DNA of 64,000 nucleotides, taken from positions 12,451 to 76,450 of the forward strand of contig JAUJMU010000002.1 of the NCBI GenBank assembly GCA_030446715.1. The letters run 5' to 3'. Made by a program: the position numbers and the translations under genes. Shown here piece by piece: positions 54,826 to 64,000 of this stretch (positions are counted from its first letter, which is position 1; each line of letters opens with the position of its first letter). The notes under the pieces were generated by a model, which saw only the letters and a list, made by a program, of their open reading frames with translations, was not told the DNA's origin and made no database searches. This stretch comes from Cytophagales bacterium (GTDB taxonomy: Bacteria > Bacteroidota > Bacteroidia > Cytophagales > 172606-1).

Positions 54826-55763
54826 ATAAAAAAGTATTCCTGCCTGCGCTTTTTCTGCCAACCCCAAAGCATCCGGCTAAACCCGGCGGGTTTCCATATA
54901 GGGAAATCCGTTCTCTGTCCTCCAAAAAATATGCCCCGCGGTTCGTTAACCGGAAGGTGTCATGAAGGGGAACAGATGCTTTGAAGCGGGCAGGAAAAAG
55001 TGTATAGGTTCACGGTACATTTAAAATCCTGTCCGGATCACAAACACTGAGTCTGCATTGCCGGCAGTGGCCGGGGATACGGCATCCGTGCACTGGTTGT
55101 TGGGAAAATGCTTGTTTTCGGGCCTTTTTAGGTGTTTCCCGATCAGGTGTTTTCGGACAGTACGTAAGGAGGAACTATAAATACCTGGTAAGCTGCTGCC
55201 TGGGGGTTTGATATACTGCATAAGCCGCTTTACACCCTTCTGACATGAAGGGTGTTTTTCTTGCAGTCTCTTTTAGAAGGGCCTCCTGGTTGCAGCTGCG
55301 GTCCGGGGCTAACCAATACCCAGTACCATGACGGGATACGTCTGACACCTGCAGCCGGCCTGAGTTCCTTCCAGGGATTGGACAACAGACAGTTGCGTAG
55401 CCAGACGTAACTCCACCGGCCGAAGATTAGGGGCAGGTTTATTTCCTGATCTGCTATCCCCTGATTGGGGACAAAAACTGAGCGGTTGGAAGGAGAAGCT
55501 ATATGGCTGAGCATGCCGGAAACCAGGACGCGTTCCTCGCGTTCTTCTCATTTTTATACTCCGTAAAGCCGGGGTTACTCAACTGGTAACCAGAGGGGGA
55601 TATCAGAATAAGATAAATAACATTCAGACACCCGCTACAAGAGGTGCCAATACCGGTAAAAATTCTCGTGTAGATTATCCGGCAGCTGGTCGGCTCTTGT
55701 CATTTTCAACTTCAGTGGTGCTCCTCCTTGCTGAAAAAAAGCGAGTTTTGGAAAAAGTCACGA
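54826..55763. other. Gene-free region with a terminator-like hairpin
   Basis: About 940 bp. Only a 9-bp stem hairpin with T5 tail (55232-55260, listed separately) is recognisable. Small reading frames here lack support. Confidence 0.5.
55232..55260 (+). terminator. Terminator-like hairpin without an obvious gene
   Basis: acacccttc / gaagggtgt with a 6-nt loop and T5 tail. The nearest + strand gene end is far upstream, so it may have belonged to a lost gene. Confidence 0.6.
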
Positions 55764-55964
55764 TCAGCGTACCTGTAAAAACCGGTTGCTTAAACGGGAA
55801 GCAGCCTTATCCGAAAATGACCGGCAGGTTTCGGGTCCCAGACTGGCACAATGCCCTTCCAGTTCACGCAACAATTGCAGCACTTCTTGCCGGTCATTGG
55901 CCTGGTCTACGCGGTTAAGGTAAGTTTCAATATCAAAATGGGGGAAAGCAACGGCAGCAGACAT
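55764..55964 (-). CDS. Possible small helical protein
   Basis: 66 residues from the ATG at 55964 (MSAAVAFPHFDIETYLNRVDQAND): predicted helix pair, RQEVLQLLRELEGHCASLGPETCRSFSD. An AT-rich stretch precedes it. No homologue recognised; moderately plausible as a real gene. Confidence 0.4.
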   Translation of the reverse strand: MSAAVAFPHFDIETYLNRVDQANDRQEVLQLLRELEGHCASLGPETCRSFSDKAASRLSNRFLQVR

Positions 55965-56044
55965 TTTCAAAAAAATTAATGTAATAGGTTCTTCAACGCG
56001 AATGGTGGCAGGAGGTTAGGATAAAACCAATATTGTCAGGTTTA

Positions 56045-56075
56045 AAAGAGCCGGTAAAAGATTTACCGGCTCTTT
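56045..56075. terminator. Bidirectional hairpin
   Basis: Perfect 14-bp stem aaagagccggtaaa / tttaccggctcttt with a 3-nt loop. It lies downstream of the truncated SDR gene on the minus strand. Confidence 0.8.
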
Positions 56076-56127
56076 AGCTTTGTTTTTCAGGTTCCGGCAA
56101 TTGTTCGCTTCAGCGGTTTCTTTTCCA

Positions 56128-56361
56128 TCAGGCATTTACTACCTCGCCGCCATTGGGTTGCAGTACCTGCCCTGTAAAATAAGAAGCGTCTTGGGAGGCC
56201 AGAAATACGTAGGCCGGCCCTACTTCTGATGGCTGGCCGGGCCGTTTCATGGGCACTTGCTGACCAGACTTGCCTACTTTCTCCTCATCAAAAGTTGCCG
56301 GAATCAGGGGTGTCCGGATCGGGTCCGGGGCTACGGCATTGACGCGGCCGGCGGCTAATTC
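56128..56361 (-). pseudogene. 3' fragment of an SDR oxidoreductase
   Basis: The last ~78 residues of a short-chain dehydrogenase of the YhdF/glucose-1-dehydrogenase type: RVNAVAPDPIRTPLIPATFDEEKV, then RPGQPSEVGPAYVFLASQDASYFTGQVLQPNGGEVVNA. The Rossmann half and the YxxxK catalytic site are missing; the reading frame stops matching at about 56355, where + strand sequence of another origin begins. Confidence 0.85.
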
Positions 56362-56372
56362 AAAATGCAATT

Positions 56373-56606
56373 GTGCTGTGGAACTCCCTGTATTTGTCCG
56401 GGCTACTTGCCAAAGTAGATTCCCAACCAGTACTGGAAGAAATGATTTCTGTCATCCGGAATGGAACTGCCGATTCCTGGCACCATGTGAATCTTCCGGG
56501 GGAACATGACTTTAACAAACTGCTGGATAACAAACCGCTTCGGTTTGACTTAGAACCCATTTTTCATTGGAAGTATGAACCAGCAGCCAAAGAACCGGTA
56601 GGGTAA
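56373..56606 (+). pseudogene. Probable Tn3-type transposase C-terminal fragment
   Basis: 77 residues: NSLYLSGLLAKVDSQPVLEEMI, then WHHVNLPGEHDF and FDLEPIFHWKYEP. The HVNL.GE.DF segment with following F-D-L resembles the C-terminal end of Tn3-family transposases found in Bacteroidota. It abuts the SDR truncation point, so an old transposon insertion or deletion may have made the junction. Assignment is tentative. Confidence 0.45.
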
Positions 56607-56778
56607 GTAATGATTTCTAATCTCCCTGTCTTACTTTTGGCCCAAATCGGGAGTTGCAACCTCAGGTGTGAGTATTACAGGAAGGGGGATCCTTGGATTT
56701 GCCCGCCGCCTGAAAAACCCGGGACGTACACAGGAAGAAAAGACTGAATTTTAGGAATGTCTGCCAAGGTTCAAAGCT

Positions 56779-56970
56779 GTGTTGAATTCAGCTGCTGTGG
56801 AAAAGACAGCAGACGCCGTAACGGCTTCCGCTATCGCTGACGGCATTGTCTGTCAAGCCACCATTTTTAAAATCACCGGTAAAAGTTACCGGGAGAAGAA
56901 TTATCTTAAAACAGACAACAACCCAGGGAGCCGCCAGGGGAAAATCAATACCCTTTCAGCTGTTATTGAT
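56779..56970 (+). pseudogene. Possible IstB-like (IS21) C-terminal fragment
   Basis: The segment IADGIVCQATIFKITGKSYREKNYLK resembles the C-terminal IADAILDRLVHNA...GESxRK region of IS21 helper ATPases. The rest of the open frame (to 57135) is unlike the family. Low confidence. Confidence 0.35.
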
Positions 56971-57163
56971 TGCCTGATCCAAACATATTATTCAACTATT
57001 GTTGTACCACAATGGTGGCAGGATTTTGGTGAGAACAAGTGGCTTTTGTTGATGATTAAAATGTGTTGCTGCCGGCGACAGATATACTATCAGTCTAGTA
57101 ACGAAGATGCCTGCCAGCAGGATAGCTACGGGTAGAGGCGAGGGGCTATACTAGCTGTTTACA

Positions 57164-57394
57164 ATGTTTTCAGTTGTGATCACCAGCTCCTCAAATCAGC
57201 TTGTCAGGCAGTTTTTCTTCCGATCGCTGCCGGAAGCCCGCCAGTACTTTGAGCGTGTTGTCCGGGAAAAACCATTTGGACAGGGGCACGTCCGGCTGAT
57301 CGATAAACAGGATTATTGCCACAGCTTCTTACCTGACACCTGCTTTATGGATTATGCGACAGGTAAGAAGCCCGGAAGGCAGGCCGGCATCTGA
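57164..57394 (+). CDS. 76-residue protein of unknown family, copy 2
   Basis: 76 residues: MFSVVITSSSNQLVRQFFF, LPEARQYFERVV, VRLIDKQDYCHSFLPDTC and a Lys/Gly-rich tail. Ungapped 58% identity to the copy at 52199-52429. Sits in the decay zone between transposase-like fragments and the broken kinase. Function unknown; conservation suggests selection, perhaps as cargo or a regulator. Confidence 0.78.
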   Translation: MFSVVITSSSNQLVRQFFFRSLPEARQYFERVVREKPFGQGHVRLIDKQDYCHSFLPDTCFMDYATGKKPGRQAGI

Positions 57395-57575
57395 ATGTAT
57401 ACAAAATACGGGCTATTCTTCATAGGCGGCCTTCCTGCCACTACCTTCTGTTCAAGCAGTTGCTCAACCACGCAATGGAAGTAATCCGGCCATGTTATGG
57501 GATAAAATTCAGCTTTTCTGCCCCCTGTTGCGTTGAAAGAAGGGCAGATGGCCTGCATGCCCTGCCCATATCAAG

Positions 57576-60500
57576 ATGAAACAATCTGCCATACTCCCGG
57601 AAGCAGTACTGAAAGCTTTTGAAACAGTACCCGACCTGTATTTGATTCTTTCCCCGGATCTGATTATTCTCACCGCTTCGGATGCCTATCTTAAAGCTAC
57701 GCTTACTACCCGGGAAACGATCAGGGGGAAGTACCTGTTTGAGGCATTTCCCGATAATCCGGCCACTCCTGCGGCCCGTGCTACTGGCAACCTGCACGCC
57801 TCCCTCCGGCAGGTAATCTCGACGAAAGAGCCGCACCAGATGGCCTTGCAACACTATGACGTGCCGCTGCCATCAGCAACGGGGCGAGGGGTTTGCCGAG
57901 AAATACTGGCTGCCGCTCAATACCCCCGTACTTGACGGGGAAGGTCAGGTGCACTACCTCATTCACAAGGTGGAGGAAGTAACCCGGCAGCAGCAGACGG
58001 AGGCGGACTTAAGGGAAGAACACCGCCGCCTGAAGGGAAGCCCAGGCCATCGGGCATATCGGTTCATTTGAGTGGACGCCGGGAACCCGGACCGTCAGCT
58101 GGTCGGATGAACTCTACCGCATCAACGGCCTGGAGCCGCAAAGTAAAGTCCTCACGCTGGAGGAAACCGATCAGTTTATCCATCCTGATGACCTGCCGGC
58201 CCTGCAGGTGGTTAAGCAACAATCCTTGCAAAAGGCCGGCTCCTTCCGTCATCAGCACCGCATTATCCGGGCAGATGGGGTAGTGCGATGGGTGAATCAC
58301 GCCTTTGAAAGCCTGCCCGACCAGGCGGGCAAAGTAGTCCGCATCCGGGGCGTCATACAGGACATCACTGACTATAAACAGGCACAGCTAACAGTAAAGC
58401 AAAAACAGCAGCTCCTTGAGGCGACAATGGACAGCTCCCCGGATATGATCCAGGTGTTTGAAGCCCTGCGCAATGAGAGCGGCGAAATTGTTGACTTTAT
58501 CTGGATCGTGAACAATCATGCCTCCCAAAAAATCTATGGGGACGTGATCGGCAAAAGCCTGCTCCAGTTAAACCCCGGCGTGAAGCAGGAAGGCATTTTT
58601 GACGCTTTCCGGCAGGTGGTGGAAACCGGCATTCCCGATGTTTCCGAAAGGCATTATGTACACGAACAATTTAAAGGCTGGTTTCAGCAATCGGTAGTGA
58701 AGTTGAATGATGGGGTAGTGACTACCACTACTGACATAACGGGTCGCAAAACTGCCGGGCAGCAGTTGCTCCGGGCGAAGGAAGAACTGGCCAGGCGGGC
58801 TACGAAAAAATACCTTGAGCTGCTGGAGTCCATTGAGCAGGGCTTCTGCACCATCAGTGTCAAGTATAGACCTGCGGCGAAATAAACCGCTGATAATCAA
58901 CGATATAAATCAATAGATTTCTACTCAAACACGTGATTTGCAGTATCATTTCTAATAAATATGCACCCGCATTTATCTTAACTTGCTGTTTTACAGGGAT
59001 TTATTTCGCCGCAGGTCTTATGATGAGAAAGACAAGCCCATCGACTACCAATTTCTGGAAGTAAGCCCTTCGTTCGAGCATCAGACCGGTATCAAAGACG
59101 GGGCCGGCCGGTGGATGCGGGAGATTGCCCCTGACCAGGACGCGTTCTGGTTTGAAACCTACGGCCGGATTGCCAAGGACCGGAAAGGGGAGCGATTTGA
59201 ATACTTTTCCACCCCGCTGGCCCGCTGGTGGAGTGTGTATGCCTTCCCCATCGATGCGCCCGAACAGCGGCGAATCGGTGTGCTGTTCAACGACATTACT
59301 GAACGCAAAACACGGGAACAGCAACAAGCATTCCTGCTCCAATTTTCTGATACGCTACGGACGGATTCGAACGTTGATGCGGTAGCAAACCGTTCACTGC
59401 AAATGCTTTCTGAGCATCTAAGGCTCGACCGCTGTTACGTCGGAGTTTACCAACTCGCCGATGACCACGGCGAGTTCCCCTATCAGGTAGGAAACGACCG
59501 GGTGCCGCCAATGCCAGACTCCGTTCGCCTGTCCGATTTCCCGGATGCTTTGCAGGTTGCCTTTCACCGGACGCTGGTGATTGAAGACGTAGCGAAGGCA
59601 GAAGGACTGACCGATACAGATAGAAAAAACCTCGGCGCTCTTGGCCTGTGTGCTCTTGTAGCCGCAAGCTTGCGCAGTGGTGAGGCCAATCCTTTATGGT
59701 CAATCGTCGCCGTCTCGGCGAGTCCCCGCCACTGGACGTTAAGTGAGATCAAATTGATAGAAGAAGTGACCGAACGCACCTGGGCTGCCATAGAAAGAGT
59801 GAAAGCCGATGAAACATTACGCAAGTCCGAAGAGCAGTTCCGCCGGGCGCTTAAAGAGGCGCCCATTCCCGTGATCATGCACGCCCAAGATGGCCAGGTG
59901 CTCCAGATCAGCCGCACCTGGACCGAACTCACGGGTTACTTGCCCGAAGAGGTACCTACCTTTGACGGCTGGCTCGCGGAGGCCTACGGCGAAGGGGCCG
60001 ACTCGGTTCGCCGCCACATGCAGGCGTTGTTTCGGGGCCAGGCGCGTACGATGAACATTGATTTTCCGGTCCTTACCCGCTACAACGGGCTTCGGCACTG
60101 GAGCTTCAGCGCCTCCTCGCCGGGCACGCTCAGCGACGGCCGCCGCTTCATCGTGGGCATGGCCGTCGACATCACCGAACGCAAGCAGGCTCAGGAGCAG
60201 CTCCAGGCATTTAACCAGCGCCTGGAAAGGCAGGTGACCGAGCGGACACAGGCCCTCAAAGAGAGCCACGATTTGCTGCAATCGGTTTTTGACACCACCC
60301 TGTTCAGCATGGTCGTTGTCAAAGCCCGGCGGGACGAAGGAGGAGCCATTACTGACTTCGGCATCCAGGTAGTCAATCGGCAACTTGTAAAGCTGACGGG
60401 CCGCACCGACCTGGTGGGTAATTTATTGGGGGAGCTCTACCCGGGCATCAGAGAGAAGGGCTTGTTTGCCCTGATGCTACAGGTGATAGAGACGGGTGAG

Positions 60501-61688
60501 CCCGCCCAAACCGAGTACTACTACGGGCACGAGGGCTTTGACGCCTGGTTTACGTCCACGTTTGTGAAAATGGATGACGGCTTGCTGGTCACTAACCTGG
60601 ACATTACCGCCCGCAAAGAGGCCGAAATGGAAAACGAAAAACACCTCCAGATCTTGAAGCAATCCGAAGAGGTAGACCACATGGGCAGCTGGGCCTACGA
60701 CATGGGCAGCGGGCAATTTACCTAGAGCGAAGGCATATACCACCTGTTCGGACTGCCCAAAGGCAGTCCGATAGGTCCGGGTATCTACCTGGATTACGTT
60801 ATCGAAGAAGACCGGCCCGTGGCCGAAAAAATCGTACGCCATTTGCAGGAAAGCCCGCACCCGCTGGAAGAAACCTTGCGCATTGCCGTTGACGGCAAGA
60901 AACTTACCCTCAAGATTAAAGCCATTGTCATGCCGGGCGAGCAGGGGCAGCCCTTGAAGGTGCTGGGCGTGGACCTGGACATCAGTGAACTCAAACGCCT
61001 GGAGGGGGAAAACCTCCACATGCGCCTGCAGCAGCAACAAGCCTTACTGAATGCCATTCTGGAGGCCCAGGAAGAAGAACGAAGAAGAATATCCGAATCG
61101 CTCCACAACGGGGTGGGCCAGCTTCTCTACGCCACCAAGCTCAACCTGGCCGGGGTGAACCTGGATGCGCTCCCGGCCCGCAAGCCGCAGGTGGAAGCAT
61201 CACTCCAAAAAACGGATGCCTTGCTTACTGAGGCCATCGTGGAGACCCGGCGGGTCTCCCACGAACTGGTGCCCGTGCTGCTCAAGGACTTTGGCTTCCA
61301 GAAAGCCATCGGGGAGTTCTGTAGCCGCTTTCAGGGAACCGGCATCCGGATTGATTGCCACTGCTTCCCGGAACGCTTGCCGCTGCCGCTGGAAACGGCT
61401 CTTTACCGCATGGCCCAGGAACTGGTCAACAACATCGTCAGGCATTCGGGGGCCACCCGGGGCCGGTTAGAGATAATCCGGGATAAGGATATTGTCTACC
61501 TGGAAGCCCAGGACAATGGCAAAGGTATAGCCCTGGAGGCGCAGCGGGGTCAGAAGCCGGGCAAGGGCATTGGCCTGAGTACGATCCGGGACCGGGCCGA
61601 GTTACTGGGAGGCAGCGTAGAGATTGACTCCACTCCGGAGAAAGACACTTTGGTTACCATCTGTCTGCCGCTCAGGAAAGGCACATAA
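57576..61688 (+). pseudogene. Multi-PAS/GAF histidine kinase broken by frameshifts, a 151-bp insertion and a nonsense codon
   Basis: When joined the product would be about 1,315 residues: at least six PAS domains, one GAF domain (about 59300-59800, LRLDRCYVGVYQ), then HisKA_3 (H-box in RRISESLHNGVGQLLYATKL) and HATPase (ELVNNIVRHSGATRG; AQDNGKGIALE; GKGIGLSTIRDRAELLGG). Lesions in order: +1 G in the G4 at 57881-57884 (repair gives ATGEGFAEKYW); +1 G in GGG 58035-58037 (repair gives RLKEAQAIGHIGSFEW); the insertion 58868-59018; and a TAG at 60723-60725 where family sequence has Trp (QFT-W-SEGIYHLFG). Cytosolic NarX-type sensor kinase; its regulator gene downstream is also decayed. Confidence 0.88.
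58868..59018. mobile_element. 151-bp MITE-like insertion in the histidine kinase gene
   Basis: 19-bp perfect terminal inverted repeats, agacctgcggcgaaataaa (58868-58886) and tttatttcgccgcaggtct (59000-59018), flanked by a 3-bp target duplication TAT (58865-58867 and 59019-59021). Excising the element and one TAT restores ISVKY|DEKDKPIDYQFLEVSP, the continuous PAS sequence. The interior is AT-rich with no reading frame. An in-frame TAA lies within the left terminal repeat. Confidence 0.92.
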
Positions 61689-61868
61689 AGGGCTCCCAGA
61701 CCGGGTCATTGCGGGCAATAACAATCCGGGGTTGTCAGGGGCATGCCGTAGGCTTTAAAATAAAGCGTATTGTTCAGTGCCATTTGTCCGTAGCCATAAG
61801 TGAGCTTGCCGCCGTTGGGGCGAAGGCCCGCCCTGCCGCATCAGAGGCAGGAACCATTCTGTCAACGG

Positions 61869-62104
61869 GACTCTGAAAGCAGGAGAAAAGTGCTTCTTGC
61901 CGATGACCACCCGCTGGTGAGGGAAGCCCTGGCTCCGGGGCCGGGTAATTCAGGTATCCGGGTTGAACCGGCAGGACAAGCCGCTTGCGGAGAAGAAGCC
62001 CTCCGGTTACCCGCCCACCGCAGGCGGAGGTGGTCTTACCCGGCGTGAGCATGCCGGGAATGAATGGCCGGGAGACGGTCCGTGCCATCGCTGCCGCTGA
62101 ATGA
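61869..62104 (+). pseudogene. Degenerate NarL-type response regulator receiver
   Basis: KVLLADDHPLVREALA at 61887-61934 is a canonical receiver start; then sequence decays, losing about one strand, and VVLPGVSMPGMNGRETVRAIAAA (62034-62101) in another frame is the phospho-acceptor block with Asp replaced by Gly (family: LLD-SMPGMNG). No HTH output domain follows. It was presumably the partner of the broken kinase upstream. Confidence 0.75.
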
Positions 62105-62105
62105 A

Positions 62106-62474
62106 AAACTGGAGCCTACCGCTAAGGCGGCCAGATTGGGAAGCGGTACCTGGAAGCCGGATGGCTGCCCCATAGACGGAGGCAACCTTTCGGTAGATGC
62201 CCGGGGAAAAGTAACGACTGCCTGAATGCGGGAAGGAAAAGTATTCGTATCCCGCCCGGCAGAACCTGAGCGGTTGATCGCTCCCGGCCGCAATCCCGTA
62301 GCGACTACCTATCATAATGGACGAATGGTCGTATGGAACACACGGGAGAAGGTGCTTCTACTGACCAATACGGCCGAAAAGCCCATCTCTATGGGCAATG
62401 GCAGCTACCCGCAGGTGTCGCTGAATGGGGACGGTACCCGTGTGATGGCTTGCTGGGAAGGAAATAAAGGATAA
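62106..62474 (+). pseudogene. 3' fragment of a BNR/sialidase-like secreted protein, with nonsense codon
   Basis: KAARLGSGTWKPDGCPIDGGNLSVDARGKVTTA, then TGA at 62223-62225 where the family has Trp, then MREGKVFVSRP...YHNGRMVVWNTREKVLLLTN...GNGSYPQVSLNGDGTRVMACWE. This is the C-terminal beta-propeller end of BNR-repeat/sialidase-like proteins. The N-terminal part is absent. Confidence 0.65.
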
Positions 62475-62570
62475 ATTGTATATAAATCGCTATTGATGCG
62501 AATAACGGGCTAAAATGAACAAGCGGCTTTCCAGGATCTGTTTTATCGTTTCGGACAAAACACTACAGAA

Positions 62571-62816
62571 ATGGACTGGAAAGACCGCCTGATAAGTTTA
62601 TACTTTCATGTTTGTGACGCTTTTAAAGCAGGAGTAGTGCAGCATACCCAAAGACATAGTATGGGGTTCGCCGGTAAAAGTGGAGGAAGGGAAAAGAGTA
62701 TATTCCACGCTCTAACCCACTTTGGGACTCCTATCCTAAAATATAGGTTAAGAACAGAGCATACTCTATCTATCAAAAACCGTTACACAAAAGGTTCCAG
62801 TACTGAGAGGAAGTGA
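62571..62816 (+). pseudogene. Possible IS982-type transposase N-terminal fragment
   Basis: MDWKDRLISLYFHVCDAFKAGVVQHTQRHS resembles the N-terminal start of transposases whose first helix reads (D)xxLIxLYxxVC. The rest is unlike a transposase and ends at 62816. Low confidence. Confidence 0.35.
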
Positions 62817-63128
62817 GAAGTCCTGCTTCTTTCTGTCCCCGGCCGGGATGCGTCTCAGAATGGGTGCTATTGTATAACCATTTATAAGGCAATAATCTGG
62901 CTCTAAGGCCATTGCGTCTTTTTGATTGGTTTAACCGGGCTCAGGTAAAGACAGACTGCTTAAAGATTCTTCCTAACTTGAAAGAGTTCTTCTACTGCCA
63001 GCTTGTTTTGCTTAGCAGGTAACCATATAGGTATCGGGCTTGCGCGGTTTTTTCCAGTACTGCCCCGCTTAAGTTGCTTGTAGTATGGGTACCTGATTTT
63101 CTTATCGACCTGTCGTAAACTTCTACTA
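62817..63128. other. Gene-free region upstream of cheB
   Basis: About 310 bp, AT-richer than the genes; no repeat, terminator or promoter of the TAnnTTTG class was found. Confidence 0.4.
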
Positions 63129-64000
63129 GTGGAAAAGAGAAATATCATCGTCATTGGCGCCTCTGCGGGAGGTTTTGAGGCCATCAAGCAACTTACCGCC
63201 GCCCTGCCGGCCGATCTTGATGCCGCTATTTTTATCGTATGGCATATGTCGCCCGATGTAACGGGCATATTGCCGCAGGTGATCAACCGGAAAAAAACGT
63301 TGCTGGCCACCAATGCTATTGATAACGAACCTATTGTTGCCAACCGGATTTACGTAGCCCCGCCCGACCGGCACCTGTTGCTGGAGCAGGGCTTCCTGCG
63401 CATTACCAGGGGACCTAAAGAAAACCGTTTCCGGCCCGCCGTCGATCCTTTGTTTCGTTCCGCCGCCTACATCTACGGCGCCCGGGTCATCGGCATTGTA
63501 TTATCCGGCGCATTGGATGACGGGACTTCCGGCTTATGGACGATCAAAAACCGGGGAGGCATCGCCATCGTGCAGGAACCGGCCGAAGCAGAAGTACCCT
63601 CAATGCCCGAAAACGCCATCGCCGCCGTGGAGGTAGACTACCGGTTGTCCATCGCCGAAATGGTTCCCCTGATTATTCGCCTGACGAGCGAACGCGTTCA
63701 TGAAGTCAACCACATTGATATGGAAGAGCAAAAAAAGACCGACATGGAAGTAGCCATCGCCCGGCAGGACCACGCCCTGGAGCAAAGGGTGCTCGATGTG
63801 GGCAAGCTGACGCCTTATGCGTGTCCGGAATGTCACGGCGTGTTGTCAGCCATTACCGATGGTCCCATCATTCGCTACCGGTGCCACACGGGTCACGCCT
63901 ATTCGGCCGACAGCCTGCTGACTACCATCACCGAAAAAATTGAAGACACGTTATGGAGTGCCATCCGGGGCGTAGAGGAAAGTATACTGCTGCTCAACAA
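63129..64000 (+). CDS. CheB-type protein-glutamate methylesterase (3' partial)
   Basis: About 290 residues before the window end, from the GTG at 63129; the frame is open to the edge. It lacks a receiver domain, starting directly with the methylesterase fold: VIGASAGGFEAIKQL (catalytic Ser), WHMSPDVTG (His), YVAPPDRHLLL, VDPLFRSAAYIYGARVIGIVLSGALDDGTSGLWTIKNRGGIAIVQEP (Asp) and SMPENAIAA. After ~190 residues a C-terminal region with a CPECHGVL...YRCHTGHAYS zinc-binding-like segment begins, typical of stand-alone CheB proteins of Cytophagales. Removes methyl groups from receptor glutamates; its target here is unknown. Confidence 0.9.
   Translation, partial: MEKRNIIVIGASAGGFEAIKQLTAALPADLDAAIFIVWHMSPDVTGILPQVINRKKTLLATNAIDNEPIVANRIYVAPPDRHLLLEQGFLRITRGPKENRFRPAVDPLFRSAAYIYGARVIGIVLSGALDDGTSGLWTIKNRGGIAIVQEPAEAEVPSMPENAIAAVEVDYRLSIAEMVPLIIRLTSERVHEVNHIDMEEQKKTDMEVAIARQDHALEQRVLDVGKLTPYACPECHGVLSAITDGPIIRYRCHTGHAYSADSLLTTITEKIEDTLWSAIRGVEESILLLN

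Noticed and set aside
57352-57558. 68-residue minus-strand frame with a segment EFYPITWPDYFHCV
   Set aside because: A vague likeness to REP-type transposase starts was considered, but the length and overlap with the 76-residue gene make it unsupported.

Overview
The window comes from a member of the Bacteroidota, most likely Cytophagales (Spirosomataceae-like). The support is a type IX secretion (T9SS) C-terminal sorting domain, a TonB-dependent receptor paired with a DUF4249 lipoprotein, a PadR/PspC pair, a DUF6089 outer-membrane protein, weak ribosome-binding sites, Bacteroidota-type promoters (TTG, about 18-20 nt, TAnnTTTG) and G+C estimated by eye at about 55%. The genus cannot be read from the sequence. 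No tRNA, rRNA or CRISPR array was seen.

Layout. 0-5.4 kb: 3' part of a large secreted Ig-repeat/T9SS protein, a secreted protein and a coiled-coil lipoprotein. 5.4-8.7 kb: DUF4249 lipoprotein and a TonB-dependent receptor split by three homopolymer frameshifts. 9.3-14.8 kb: PadR regulator, PspC/adhesin-like membrane protein, pcm, DUF6089 protein, acyl-CoA thioesterase. 14.8-18.8 kb: a palindrome-rich intergenic locus, a deoxyhypusine-synthase-like enzyme, and a small HsdS/HsdM pair with no HsdR and a changed catalytic motif. 18.9-27 kb: membrane acyltransferase, glpF-glpK, an osmolyte ABC permease/binding-protein fusion whose binding domain looks circularly permuted, a thioredoxin-reductase-like protein and D-lactate dehydrogenase. 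27-31.2 kb: patatin, acyltransferase, hrpB helicase with a 3' frameshift. 32-36.7 kb: a compact stressosome operon (RsbR-RsbS-RsbT-SpoIIE-like phosphatase-histidine kinase) diverging from a single-domain response regulator. 36.9-40.4 kb: DEAD-box helicase and a frameshifted oxidoreductase. 40.7-46.8 kb: a complete seven-gene Mrp Na+/H+ antiporter operon. 47-51 kb: TerB-like protein, MsrB lipoprotein, sugar isomerase-like protein and small unknowns.

From about 51.2 kb onward the DNA looks like a decay zone: a ChrB/AraC chimera, a truncated SDR, probable transposase fragments, a multi-PAS histidine kinase broken by frameshifts, a 151-bp insertion and a nonsense codon, and remnants of its response regulator and of a BNR/sialidase-like gene. 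Intact survivors there are a GH1-RmlD fusion gene, two copies of a 76-residue protein family of unknown function, and a CheB-type methylesterase that runs off the window.

Intergenic DNA is rich in dispersed palindromes and short-word repeats (GTAATTC heptamers, AGTGGTAAGT words, 20-bp GACGC..GCGTC palindromes). It also holds two copies of a roughly 190-bp element with 23-bp terminal inverted repeats, lying just 3' of hrpB and mnhG. Several genes are broken by single-base indels in homopolymers, so part of the damage may be sequencing error. The kinase region also carries an insertion and nonsense codons, which are harder to explain that way.
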